Origin: Azoarcus sp. CIB
Lineage (GTDB): Bacteria > Pseudomonadota > Gammaproteobacteria > Burkholderiales > Rhodocyclaceae
Direction: 5' to 3'
Assembly (NCBI RefSeq): GCF_001190925.1
Contig: NZ_CP011072.1
Location: forward strand, 2,604,001 to 2,668,000
DNA: 64,000 bases
In this document: positions 39,604-47,194 of the stretch, piece after piece
Layout of the letters: each line of letters opens with the position of its first letter
Position numbering within the stretch: position 1 is the stretch's first letter
Notes under the pieces: generated by a model
Seen by the model: only the letters and a program-made list of their open reading frames with translations
What the model was told of the DNA's origin: nothing
Database searches by the model: none
Translations under genes and position numbers: made by a program

Positions 39604-41034
39604 TCATGCGCCCGTGTAAGCCGTCTTCACCACAGTGAAGAACTCCGCCGCGTACCGCCCCTGCTCGCGCGGCCCGAAGCTCGACGCCTTGCGGCCGCCG
39701 AAGGGCACGTGATAATCGACGCCCGCGGTCGGAACGTTGACCATGACCATCCCAGCCTCGACGTTGCGCTTGAAATGAGTGGCGTGCTTTAGCGACGTCG
39801 TGCAGATACCTGCGGACAGACCAAACTCCGTGTCGTTGGCCAGAGCCAGCGCGTGCTCGTAGTTGTCGGCCGGTATTACGCAGGCCACAGGGCCGAAAAT
39901 TTCCTCGCGCGCGATACGCATTTCGGGGGAAGCGTCCGCAAACAGCGCGGGAGCAAGGTAGTGGCCGCTTGTGCGCCGTGAAAGGCGCTCTCCGCCACAC
40001 ACGAGGCGAGCCCCCTCGGCGCGTCCGATGTCGATGTACTCGAGATCCTGAGCGAGTTGTGACTCATCGACCACGGGCCCGATGTCGGTTCCCGGTTCGA
40101 GCGCATGATCCACTCTCAGGGCTGCGAGGCCGTTGTGCACCGACTCGACGAAGGCCGGGTAGATGCCCTTTTCGACGATGAAGCGGCTGCTCGCAGTGCA
40201 GCGCTGCCCCGTCGAGTAGTAGCCCCCTTGGATCGCGCAAAAGCTTGCCTGCGCGAGGTCGGCGTCGTTCAGCACGACCAGGGGGTTCTTTCCCCCCATT
40301 TCAAGTTGCATGCGGGCAAAACGCTGTCCGGCTGCGCTCATGACGCGAGCGCCGGTCGAGGTCGAGCCGGTGAAGGTGATGCCGTCGATGCGGCGATCGT
40401 CCAGCAGAGTCTGTCCAACCTGACTGCCGGGCCCCATGACAAGGTTGAACACGCCAGCAGGCAGACCCGCGCGGCTGATGATCTCCGCCAGCGCCCACGC
40501 AGAGCCCGGTACGAGATCGGCAGGCTTGAACACCACGCAGTTTCCATAGGCGAGCGCAGGCGCGATCTTCCATGCAGGAATTGCGATAGGGAAATTCCAC
40601 GGCGTAATGATGCCGATTACGCCCAGCGCTTCCCGCGTGATTTCGACATCCACGCCCGGGCGGACGGAGGGCAAGCGCTCCCCGCCACAGCGCAGCGCCT
40701 CACCCGCAAAGAACTTGAAGATCTGCCCGGCTCGCGCAGCCTCGGCGATCGCTTCCGGAAGGGTCTTGCCTTCCTCGCGCGAGAGCAGCCTGCCGAGTTC
40801 GTCCTTCCGCGCAAGCAGTTCGCTGCCAATGCGGTCGAGCGCATCGGCGCGCACCTGGGGGGTTGACCGGCTCCATCCGCTGAAGGCCGCCCGCGCCGAG
40901 CCGATCGCGGCTTCAGCTAGCCTTCGGTCGGCCTGGGCGTAATCCCCGACAACATCCGTCGTATCCGATGGATTGACATTGGCGCGAGCGGCAACGCCGT
41001 CACACCATTCACCCGCAATATAGAGCTGTTTCAT
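39604..41034 (-). CDS. NAD(P)-dependent semialdehyde dehydrogenase
   Basis: Predicted 476 residues, normal for the aldehyde dehydrogenase superfamily. Active-site Asn 147 (TPWNFP), Glu 245 (LEMGGKNP) and Cys 279 (GQRCTASS) are present. The sequence (KQLYIAGEW, NPSDTTDVVG, RPGVDVEITREALG) resembles 2-oxoglutarate semialdehyde/2,5-dioxovalerate dehydrogenases as much as succinate semialdehyde dehydrogenases. Placed after a GABA-type aminotransferase, oxidation of succinate semialdehyde or a homologous semialdehyde is the likely role. GAGGA upstream supports the ATG at 41034. Exact substrate uncertain. Confidence 0.85.
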   Translation of the reverse strand: MKQLYIAGEWCDGVAARANVNPSDTTDVVGDYAQADRRLAEAAIGSARAAFSGWSRSTPQVRADALDRIGSELLARKDELGRLLSREEGKTLPEAIAEAARAGQIFKFFAGEALRCGGERLPSVRPGVDVEITREALGVIGIITPWNFPIAIPAWKIAPALAYGNCVVFKPADLVPGSAWALAEIISRAGLPAGVFNLVMGPGSQVGQTLLDDRRIDGITFTGSTSTGARVMSAAGQRFARMQLEMGGKNPLVVLNDADLAQASFCAIQGGYYSTGQRCTASSRFIVEKGIYPAFVESVHNGLAALRVDHALEPGTDIGPVVDESQLAQDLEYIDIGRAEGARLVCGGERLSRRTSGHYLAPALFADASPEMRIAREEIFGPVACVIPADNYEHALALANDTEFGLSAGICTTSLKHATHFKRNVEAGMVMVNVPTAGVDYHVPFGGRKASSFGPREQGRYAAEFFTVVKTAYTGA

Positions 41035-41043
41035 TTCTCGTCC

Positions 41044-41256
41044 TCAGGTCACGCACCGCGTCACCAGCAATCCGTACCGAACCTCGTCGACTTCCGTCAC
41101 GATCCCCGCGCCAGCCGTCGCATCAGAGCGCTGCTGCCTCCCCTGCCTCAAGTCACTGGCGGCCGGGCTGCCGCAACCGGTTTTGCTCAACCCGGACTGG
41201 TCGCATTCGTTTTCACTCTCGTCTTGCGGCACGTCGCTGCCTTCAACGCCCCACAT
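41044..41256 (-). CDS. Possible 70-residue small protein
   Basis: An ATG at 41256 is preceded by AAGGAGG at ideal spacing, just after the aminotransferase stop (41271), and the frame ends 9 bases before the next gene. The product (MWGVEGSDVPQDES...) is acidic then basic, has four Cys residues and resembles nothing I recognise. The strong ribosome site and close packing favour a real gene, but composition is low-complexity and it could be an accidental frame. Confidence 0.45.
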   Translation of the reverse strand: MWGVEGSDVPQDESENECDQSGLSKTGCGSPAASDLRQGRQQRSDATAGAGIVTEVDEVRYGLLVTRCVT

Positions 41257-41270
41257 GGCTCGGGCCTCCT

Positions 41271-42566
41271 TCAATTACCGTTCTGACGCTCGCTCAGCAC
41301 CGCTTCAATGATTGCGATACCCTCATCGAGCACGGCATCGGATATCGTCAGCGGGACCATCACGCGAATGACGTTGCCGTAGCTGCCGCAAGTCAGGAGC
41401 AATAGCCCGCGATTGAACGCCTCGGCCTTCAGACGGTTCGCGACGTCGGCAGCGGGCGCACCAGTGGCAGGATCGATCAGCTCGATAGCCGTCATCGCCC
41501 CCAGGCCGCGCACGTCACCGATGCACTTGCAGTCCTTCGCCATGCGCTTGAAACCCGCGCGCAGCCGCTCGCCGATGGCTGCGCTGCGCTCGCACAGCCG
41601 CTCCTTCTCTACGACGTCGAGCACAGCCAGTGCAGCGGCACATGCCATCGGATGCCCGGCGTAGGTGCTGCCGAGGCCTCCCGGCGCAACGGCGTCCATT
41701 ACCTCGGCACGTCCGACGACGGCGGAAATCGGCATACCGCCCCCCAGCCCCTTCGCAAGCGTCGTCAGATCGGGCACGACCCCGAAGTGCTCCATCGCGA
41801 AGAGCTTGCCCGTGCGCGCGATACCGGTCTGGATTTCGTCCGCGACCATGAGGATGCCGTGCGTGTCGCACAGGGCACGCAAGCGCTGGAAGAATTCGGC
41901 GCTTCCGGGGATGTATCCGCCTTCGCCCTGTACCGGCTCGACAAAGATGGCGCCGACTCGGGCGGGGTCGATATCGTTCTTGAAGAGCTTTTCGATGCCT
42001 TCGATGGCGTCATCGACGGTCACGCCGTGATAGGGCGACGGATAGGGCGCGTGGTAGACCTCCCCAGCCATGGGCCCGAATCCCGCCTTGTAGGGCACCA
42101 CCTTGCCGGTCAGCGCGAGTGCAAACATAGTCCGCCCATGGAATGCGCCGTTGAACGCAATGACGCCCGGGCGGCCGGTATAGGCGCGCACGATCTTCAC
42201 TGCGTTCTCGATCGCTTCGGCACCGGTGCTCATGAACATCGCCTTCTTGGGTGCGTCGCCGGGCGCGTGCTTCACCAGTCGTTCGGCGAGTTCGACATAG
42301 GACTCGTACGCAGCGACCTGGAAACAGGTGTGGGAATGCTTCTCCAGCTGCGCTGAAACCGCCTCGACGACCCGCGGATGGTTGTGGCCGGTGTTGACCA
42401 CCGCGATGCCGGAGCAAAAATCAATGTAGCGCTTGCCTTCGACATCCCACAATTCGGCGTTCTGGGCGCGGGCAGCAAAGACGGGATGGGCGTTGCCAAT
42501 GCCGCGCGCTACGGCCGCGGTACGGCGGGTCATCAATGAAGCGTTCGTCGTGGTCGGGTTGCTCAT
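41271..42566 (-). CDS. gabT: 4-aminobutyrate-type aminotransferase
   Basis: Predicted 431 residues, class III PLP aminotransferase. PLP lysine about 272 (TTLAKGLGGG), cofactor Asp about 243 (VADEIQTG), GTEAIE-type loop (STGAEAIENAVK) and FEPVQGEGG-type loop (VEPVQGEGGY) are all present. The protein closely follows GabT/PuuE over its length. It moves the amino group of an omega-amino acid such as GABA to 2-oxoglutarate, giving a semialdehyde and glutamate. The two next large genes, a semialdehyde dehydrogenase and glutamate dehydrogenase, would consume both products. AGAGGA precedes the ATG. The 254-base gap upstream contains three strong hairpins, so this may be a separate transcription unit from the MFS gene. 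Confidence 0.88.
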   Translation of the reverse strand: MSNPTTTNASLMTRRTAAVARGIGNAHPVFAARAQNAELWDVEGKRYIDFCSGIAVVNTGHNHPRVVEAVSAQLEKHSHTCFQVAAYESYVELAERLVKHAPGDAPKKAMFMSTGAEAIENAVKIVRAYTGRPGVIAFNGAFHGRTMFALALTGKVVPYKAGFGPMAGEVYHAPYPSPYHGVTVDDAIEGIEKLFKNDIDPARVGAIFVEPVQGEGGYIPGSAEFFQRLRALCDTHGILMVADEIQTGIARTGKLFAMEHFGVVPDLTTLAKGLGGGMPISAVVGRAEVMDAVAPGGLGSTYAGHPMACAAALAVLDVVEKERLCERSAAIGERLRAGFKRMAKDCKCIGDVRGLGAMTAIELIDPATGAPAADVANRLKAEAFNRGLLLLTCGSYGNVIRVMVPLTISDAVLDEGIAIIEAVLSERQNGN

Positions 42567-42656
42567 GGTTCTCGTCCTCTGTCTGATTGATCACGTGTAG
42601 CGTCAATTTACGAAGCCCGCACCCATACAGCCAGACACATCGCCGACTGATTCGGG

Positions 42657-42692
42657 CGTCACTGTATTGCCCTGTCAGGCAATACAGTGACG
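42657..42692. repeat. Perfect 15-base inverted repeat upstream of gabT
   Basis: CGTCACTGTATTGCC and its exact complement flank CTGTCA. It lies 91 bases before the gabT start. No T tract follows on the minus strand, so a simple terminator is doubtful; an operator for a dimeric regulator or an RNA stem are both possible. Confidence 0.6.
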
Positions 42693-42704
42693 GGCATAAT
42701 GCGC

Positions 42705-42746
42705 GCGGCCGCCGCGATCCCGCCCAAGCGGAACCGCGGCGGCCGC
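42705..42746. repeat. 12-base GC-rich inverted repeat
   Basis: GCGGCCGCCGCG and CGCGGCGGCCGC pair exactly around an 18-base loop. It is the middle one of three stems between the MFS gene and gabT. Role unknown; transcription termination or mRNA stability is likely. Confidence 0.55.
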
Positions 42747-42788
42747 TCTGATGAAGAGATTGGGTATCCGGCTGCCGGGAAGGCGGGT

Positions 42789-42812
42789 GGGCGTCTCCGC
42801 GCGGAGACGCCC
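42789..42812 (-). terminator. Stem-loop just after the MFS gene
   Basis: GGGCGTCTCCGC followed directly by GCGGAGACGCCC, a perfect 24-base palindrome starting 9 bases beyond the MFS stop. It can fold as a stem with a small loop. Position suits the end of the long DUF1329-to-MFS operon; the usual T run is missing. Confidence 0.5.
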
Positions 42813-42820
42813 ATGGCCAC

Positions 42821-44044
42821 TCAGGGCGAGATCGCGTCGGCTTTGCGCCCCACTGCGCGCAGCGGCACGAGGATCAGCAACAGGGTGACGGCAACGATTC
42901 CGACATTCACCCAACTGCTGAGCTCATAGCCTCCGCGCACGATCAGTGCGCCCGATACGGCGGGTCCGAAGGCGACTCCCGCGACGAGAAAACCTCCCGA
43001 CGCGGCGACGATGCGCCCTTGCGTATCGAGTTCGGCCGCCAGTGCCGTCAGGTAGGACAGCGCATAGAAGTAGGTACCCGAAATGAACAGCACGCCAACT
43101 GAATAGGGAACCACGGTCTTCGACGACTGCAGGATCGTGAATGTCACGATGCCGGTGAGGACAATGCCGAGCAGTACCGGAAGACGCAATCCGTAACGCG
43201 AGCCGACCAAGGACGCGACCAACGGTCCGATGATGCCGATCACCGCCTGAACCGAAAAAAGCGTTCCGAGATCGTCAGGACCATAGCCGAGGCCGTTCCC
43301 GATGCGTTCCGCGAATGCCCACATCATCGTGTCGCGCAGTGCGAATGCGAACATCGCAAACAGCATGAAGATGCCCGAAGTCGAAAGGATCCCTCGATGG
43401 GCATGCGGATGCTCGACCGTCGAATGCACCTGACTAGTACCTTGGGGCAGGCGGAAGATGAACAAGGCCATCACCAGCATGCAGGCGGCAAGCGCGCCAT
43501 ACACACCCTTGTAGCTCCAGAGGTCACTCACTCGGGCGAAGCCGGTCATCGTCACGACCATCAGCACCACGAACAGCATCGACATCTGGGCGGCGAGCTT
43601 TTCCGGGTTCTCGGCATTCGCAACGGTTGCATTGCCCGCAGCCAGCGCCAGACCACAGCCGAAGCCGACGGCAGCCCGAATGACCAGCAAGATTTCATAA
43701 GACGACTGCATCGCCGAAAGACCATTGCCGATAATCGCCAGCGCAGCCCCCGCCAGCGCCAGATTGCGACGTGGCAAACGGCCGATAAACGGGGCCGCAA
43801 GCAGCGAGGCGACAGTGACCCCAAGAAACTCCACTGTGCCAAGGAAGCCGGCTTGGGCTTCGTCGAGCCCCAGACCGTTCATCGTTGCGCCGATCATGAA
43901 CGGCAACACCAGCATGGCCAGCAGGCCGACGCCATACGCGGACGCGGACGCCGACAATAACAACCCCCAGTCGTCGGGACGGGCATCGAGGAAGAATTGC
44001 GTGATGCGGCCGGGTGCCTGCATCGCATTGGCTTCCGAATTCAT
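42821..44044 (-). CDS. MFS transporter
   Basis: Predicted 407 residues with about 12 membrane segments and a central cytoplasmic loop containing a His-rich stretch (STVEHPHAHRG). Start set at the ATG at 44044 (MNSEANAMQAPG), which has AGGAG upstream; a longer frame would run into the upstream intergenic hairpin. The N-terminal half has an MFS A-type loop in degenerate form (GRLPRRNLALAG). Substrate unknown; as the last gene of the operon it probably imports the pathway substrate or an intermediate, or exports a product. Confidence 0.85.
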   Translation of the reverse strand: MNSEANAMQAPGRITQFFLDARPDDWGLLLSASASAYGVGLLAMLVLPFMIGATMNGLGLDEAQAGFLGTVEFLGVTVASLLAAPFIGRLPRRNLALAGAALAIIGNGLSAMQSSYEILLVIRAAVGFGCGLALAAGNATVANAENPEKLAAQMSMLFVVLMVVTMTGFARVSDLWSYKGVYGALAACMLVMALFIFRLPQGTSQVHSTVEHPHAHRGILSTSGIFMLFAMFAFALRDTMMWAFAERIGNGLGYGPDDLGTLFSVQAVIGIIGPLVASLVGSRYGLRLPVLLGIVLTGIVTFTILQSSKTVVPYSVGVLFISGTYFYALSYLTALAAELDTQGRIVAASGGFLVAGVAFGPAVSGALIVRGGYELSSWVNVGIVAVTLLLILVPLRAVGRKADAISP

Positions 44045-44068
44045 GAGACTCGCTCCTGTCAATTCGCT

Positions 44069-44094
44069 CGCCGCCTGTCCGGAAACAGGCGGCG
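44069..44094 (-). repeat. Intercistronic stem-loop, secreted protein to MFS
   Basis: CGCCGCCTGT and ACAGGCGGCG are exact complements around CCGGAA, between two co-directional genes. No T tract. Probably an mRNA processing or stabilising element. Confidence 0.55.
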
Positions 44095-44106
44095 CGGCGA
44101 CGGTCT

Positions 44107-44586
44107 TCAGTCGAGCTTGAGCTCGCCCTTCGCGTTGGAATAGCCCTTGAGCTGACGCTCCCCCTCGACGGTGAAGGTTTCCTTCGACACAATCTTGCCG
44201 GAGGCTTTGGCCCACTTGCCGGTACCGCCCTGAACCTTGAGCGTAAATCCGTCAACCGCGGTTTCCATTGCCGCCAGGAGCTTGTCTCCGTTGCGGTCCT
44301 TCAATTCGCAACGGCCCGACCCCGTGGTAGTGGTTTCACCATTGCTGCCCTTGGTCGCCGTCTCCATGCCGACGCAGGTGGTCAGCAGGTACAAGTCGTC
44401 GCGCTTGGCCGCGACGAGCTTGTAGCTCCCCTCGAACTGGAACACGGTCGTCGAGGCTTGCGGCGTTTCCATCATCGCTGGCGAAAAATCCGCCACCCAG
44501 CCGCCGGTCATCGTTACCGGCTCGGCCTGCACTGCACCCGCGCATGCAGCCATCATGGCGACGGCGATCAGTTTGTAGTTTTTCAT
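44107..44586 (-). CDS. Secreted hypothetical protein
   Basis: Predicted 159 residues with a clear Sec signal peptide (MKNYKLIAVAMMAACAGAVQA, cleavage after AQA-like site about 21). The mature part is beta-rich with Gly/Thr repeats (TGGWVADF, VQGGTGKWAKASGK), suggesting a small beta-barrel, possibly of the allene-oxide-cyclase/dirigent-like fold. Two Cys residues (TTCVG and GRCEL) may form a disulfide. Very good ribosome site (AGGAGGAGC). It follows the aldehyde dehydrogenase by 26 bases. A periplasmic binding or chaperone role for a hydrophobic substrate is conceivable. Confidence 0.78.
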   Translation of the reverse strand: MKNYKLIAVAMMAACAGAVQAEPVTMTGGWVADFSPAMMETPQASTTVFQFEGSYKLVAAKRDDLYLLTTCVGMETATKGSNGETTTTGSGRCELKDRNGDKLLAAMETAVDGFTLKVQGGTGKWAKASGKIVSKETFTVEGERQLKGYSNAKGELKLD

Positions 44587-44612
44587 TGTGCTCCTCCTTT
44601 ATGCGGACAGAT

Positions 44613-46121
44613 TTAAGCGAGATTGAGCCAGACCGACTTGGTCTGGGTGTGCGCAAGCACCGTCTCAAAGCACTTGTCACGTCCCTGGCCCGACTGCTTG
44701 TACCCGCCCCACGGTTGCGTCATGTCTCCGTGGTCATAACAGTTGATCCACACGATCCCCGCCTCGACGTCACGAGCGGCGCGGTGGGCAAGGCTCACAT
44801 CGCGTGTCCAGATCGAAGCTGCGAGGCCATAGATGCTGTCGTTGGCAATGGTGAGCGCCTCTTCCACCGTCTTGAAGGGCACGGCAGCCGCAACCGGTCC
44901 GAAGATTTCCTCGCGCGCAATGCGCATTTGCGGCGTCACCCCACTGAAGAGCGTAGGCGAGACATAGTTGCCGGCTTCCAGGCCCGACGGCCGCCCTCCC
45001 CCCATCTCCACGCGCGCCCCCTCGTCACGACCTACGTCGATATACCCGAGCACGCGCGCCTGCTGCTCGGGCGTGACCAGGGGACCCATCGTCGTCGCAG
45101 GATCGAGCGGATCACCGGGCTGGTAGCGCGCGGCCTCGGCGACAAACTTGGTGACGAACTGGTCGTACAACGACTCGTGCACCAACAGGCGCGAACCGGC
45201 GCTGCACACTTCGCCCTGGTTCGTGAAAATGCCCGTCACCGCGTATCCCACCGCCGCGTCGAGGTCGGCATCGGCCATCACGATCTGCGGGCTCTTGCCG
45301 CCGCATTCGGTGGTCACTTTTTTCATGTTCGACTGGCCCGAGTAGACCATCATCAGCTTGCCGACTTCGGTCGAACCGGTGAAGCCGATCTTGTCCACTT
45401 CCATGTGCAGCGCAAGCGCGCGGCCGGCGTCTTCACCGTAACCATTGACGACGTTGAACACGCCATCCGGCACACCGGCTTCGGCCAGAAGGCGTGCCAG
45501 CAGCAGCGCGCTCATCGGGCTCTGCTCGGCGGGCTTGAGGATGACCGAATTTCCCGCCGCCAGCGCCGGCGCGACCTTCCACGCCGCCATCATCGTCGGG
45601 TAATTCCAAGGGGTGACGCACGCGACCACACCGAGCGGTTCGCGCACGATCATGTGTAGTGCATTGCGGTCCGTATTGGTTACCGCCCCCTCGATCTTGT
45701 CGATGGTCTCGCCGAAATACTGGAAGGTCAGCGCGGAAAACGGAATATCGCCGCCGACCAGCTCGGAAACGGGCTTGCCCATATCGAGGCAATCGAGCAG
45801 CGCGAACTCCTCGGCATGCGCTTCGATCAGCCGTGCCGCCCGGTACATAACGTCCATGCGCTCGCGCGGTGCCATTCGCGACCACGTGCCAGCGCGGAAG
45901 GCCCGTCGTGCTGCCTGCACCGCCCGGTCGATGTCCGCCGCCGTCCCGCGTGCCATTTCGGCGATCGGCTGACCGGTTGCCGGGTTGTAGGTCGTGAAAC
46001 GGTCACCGCCCTGCGCATCGACGAAGGCACCGTCGATGAACAAGCGGGTTTCGGGTTTGTACAGCCTCGCCTTCTCATGCCAATAAGCTGCGGTGGAGCT
46101 GTCTTGTACGCTTGCATTCAT
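44613..46121 (-). CDS. PuuC-like aminoaldehyde/aldehyde dehydrogenase
   Basis: Predicted 502 residues. Start at ATG 46121 (MNASVQDSST) with GGAGG upstream. Catalytic Asn 173 (TPWNYP), Glu 272 (TECGGKSP) and Cys 306 (QGEVCSAGS) are present. It resembles E. coli PuuC along its whole length, including the N-terminal AYWHEKA and the C-terminal HGDMTQPWGGYKQSG motifs. PuuC-type enzymes oxidise aminoaldehydes (gamma-glutamyl-aminobutyraldehyde, betaine aldehyde and similar) to acids with NAD(P)+. In this operon it is the natural next step after oxidative deamination of an amine. Substrate not fixed by sequence. Confidence 0.87.
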   Translation of the reverse strand: MNASVQDSSTAAYWHEKARLYKPETRLFIDGAFVDAQGGDRFTTYNPATGQPIAEMARGTAADIDRAVQAARRAFRAGTWSRMAPRERMDVMYRAARLIEAHAEEFALLDCLDMGKPVSELVGGDIPFSALTFQYFGETIDKIEGAVTNTDRNALHMIVREPLGVVACVTPWNYPTMMAAWKVAPALAAGNSVILKPAEQSPMSALLLARLLAEAGVPDGVFNVVNGYGEDAGRALALHMEVDKIGFTGSTEVGKLMMVYSGQSNMKKVTTECGGKSPQIVMADADLDAAVGYAVTGIFTNQGEVCSAGSRLLVHESLYDQFVTKFVAEAARYQPGDPLDPATTMGPLVTPEQQARVLGYIDVGRDEGARVEMGGGRPSGLEAGNYVSPTLFSGVTPQMRIAREEIFGPVAAAVPFKTVEEALTIANDSIYGLAASIWTRDVSLAHRAARDVEAGIVWINCYDHGDMTQPWGGYKQSGQGRDKCFETVLAHTQTKSVWLNLA

Positions 46122-46164
46122 GCCGTTGATCCTCCGGAAATCGGTTTGCTGCCCCGTCTTGGCA

Positions 46165-46184
46165 TGCCGGCACCATCGCCGGCA
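46165..46184 (-). repeat. Intercistronic stem-loop, YCF48-like to aldehyde dehydrogenase
   Basis: TGCCGGC and GCCGGCA flank ACCATC. It lies in the 73-base gap between two co-directional genes and has no T tract. Confidence 0.45.
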
Positions 46185-46194
46185 CACCCCTTGT

Positions 46195-47181
46195 TTATTG
46201 CTGCGTGCGGCCCAGCACGCCTTGCGCCGAAAACAACACCGGCCGCGCCCCGCGGCCGGGCGCGACAGCCGTCATCGATGCCTGGTCGGCACGGTTGGTG
46301 ATTGAGAAGCTGCGTCCATCGTCGTGGCTCTCCAGCACCGCCCCGTTCACCCCGACTGCGACAACGCCGCCGTCGGGCATCTGAACCATGTGGGTGAGCG
46401 AACTGGCGGTTCCGACTGGCACGACCTGCCAGCTGGAGCCATGGTCGGCGCTGCGATACACCTTGCCCTGCAGCCCTGCGACAAGCAGGGTTCCACTTGT
46501 CAGTGCGGTGCCCGTCCACAAACTGCCCTTGCCCCCTGTCTCAACCTGACTCCAGTGCGCCCCGCCGTCTCCCGAGTACAACAAGCCGCCACGTTCAGCC
46601 GCAATCCACAGTTCGCCCGACGCACCCGGAAAGATCTGGAACAAGTTGCGATCGGAGCGCCGCTGCCCTTCTGGCGGCGCCGGAGGTTGCACGACCTCCC
46701 AGTGCTCTCCGCCGTCGTCCGTGCGCAGGATCAGTGACCACAGGCCGGCCGCGACGCCATTGCGCGCATCACTGAACCATACGGAGAACAGGGGCTGGTC
46801 GACGCTGGTGTCGTCGCGCTGCAGACTCCAGGTTTCACCTCCGTCTGTCGTGCGCAGGATCACGCCCCAATGGCCAACGGCCCAGCCGTTGCGCTCATCT
46901 GCAAAGCTCACGGAAGTAAGCGTCACTCGTGTCGGTACGGACCTGGCTTGGCGAAAGGACGCGCCACCGTCGTCGGAAAGAAGCACCGCGCCGCGGTCAC
47001 CAACAGCCACGAGACGTTGTCCAGCATGGGCCACGCCAAGCAGGCCGGCTGCCATCGGGCGCTCCAGTCGCGCCGCAGGACGGTGAATCAGTTCGGACGG
47101 CGCTGCCTCGGCCAGGCCGGCCAAGGTCACGCCGGAACACAGCACCAGCGCCCACAGTGTTCCGCTCAATCTTAATTGCAT
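46195..47181 (-). CDS. Periplasmic YCF48/BNR-repeat protein
   Basis: Predicted 328 residues. Start at ATG 47181 (MQLRLSGTLW), giving a signal peptide that ends near AEA about 26. The mature protein is a beta-propeller with repeated DDGG.W/F-type blades (LSDDGGASFRQA, TTDGGETWSLQ, RTDDGGEHWEV, SGDGGAHWSQV, SADHGSSWQVV). Relatives are called photosystem II assembly factor HCF136-like, but in non-phototrophs they recur next to MmpL-type RND, DUF1302 and DUF1329 genes and probably act as periplasmic accessory proteins of the same export or import system. Starts 13 bases after the RND gene ends. Confidence 0.84.
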   Translation of the reverse strand: MQLRLSGTLWALVLCSGVTLAGLAEAAPSELIHRPAARLERPMAAGLLGVAHAGQRLVAVGDRGAVLLSDDGGASFRQARSVPTRVTLTSVSFADERNGWAVGHWGVILRTTDGGETWSLQRDDTSVDQPLFSVWFSDARNGVAAGLWSLILRTDDGGEHWEVVQPPAPPEGQRRSDRNLFQIFPGASGELWIAAERGGLLYSGDGGAHWSQVETGGKGSLWTGTALTSGTLLVAGLQGKVYRSADHGSSWQVVPVGTASSLTHMVQMPDGGVVAVGVNGAVLESHDDGRSFSITNRADQASMTAVAPGRGARPVLFSAQGVLGRTQQ

Positions 47182-47194
47182 AAAAAACTCCGCG

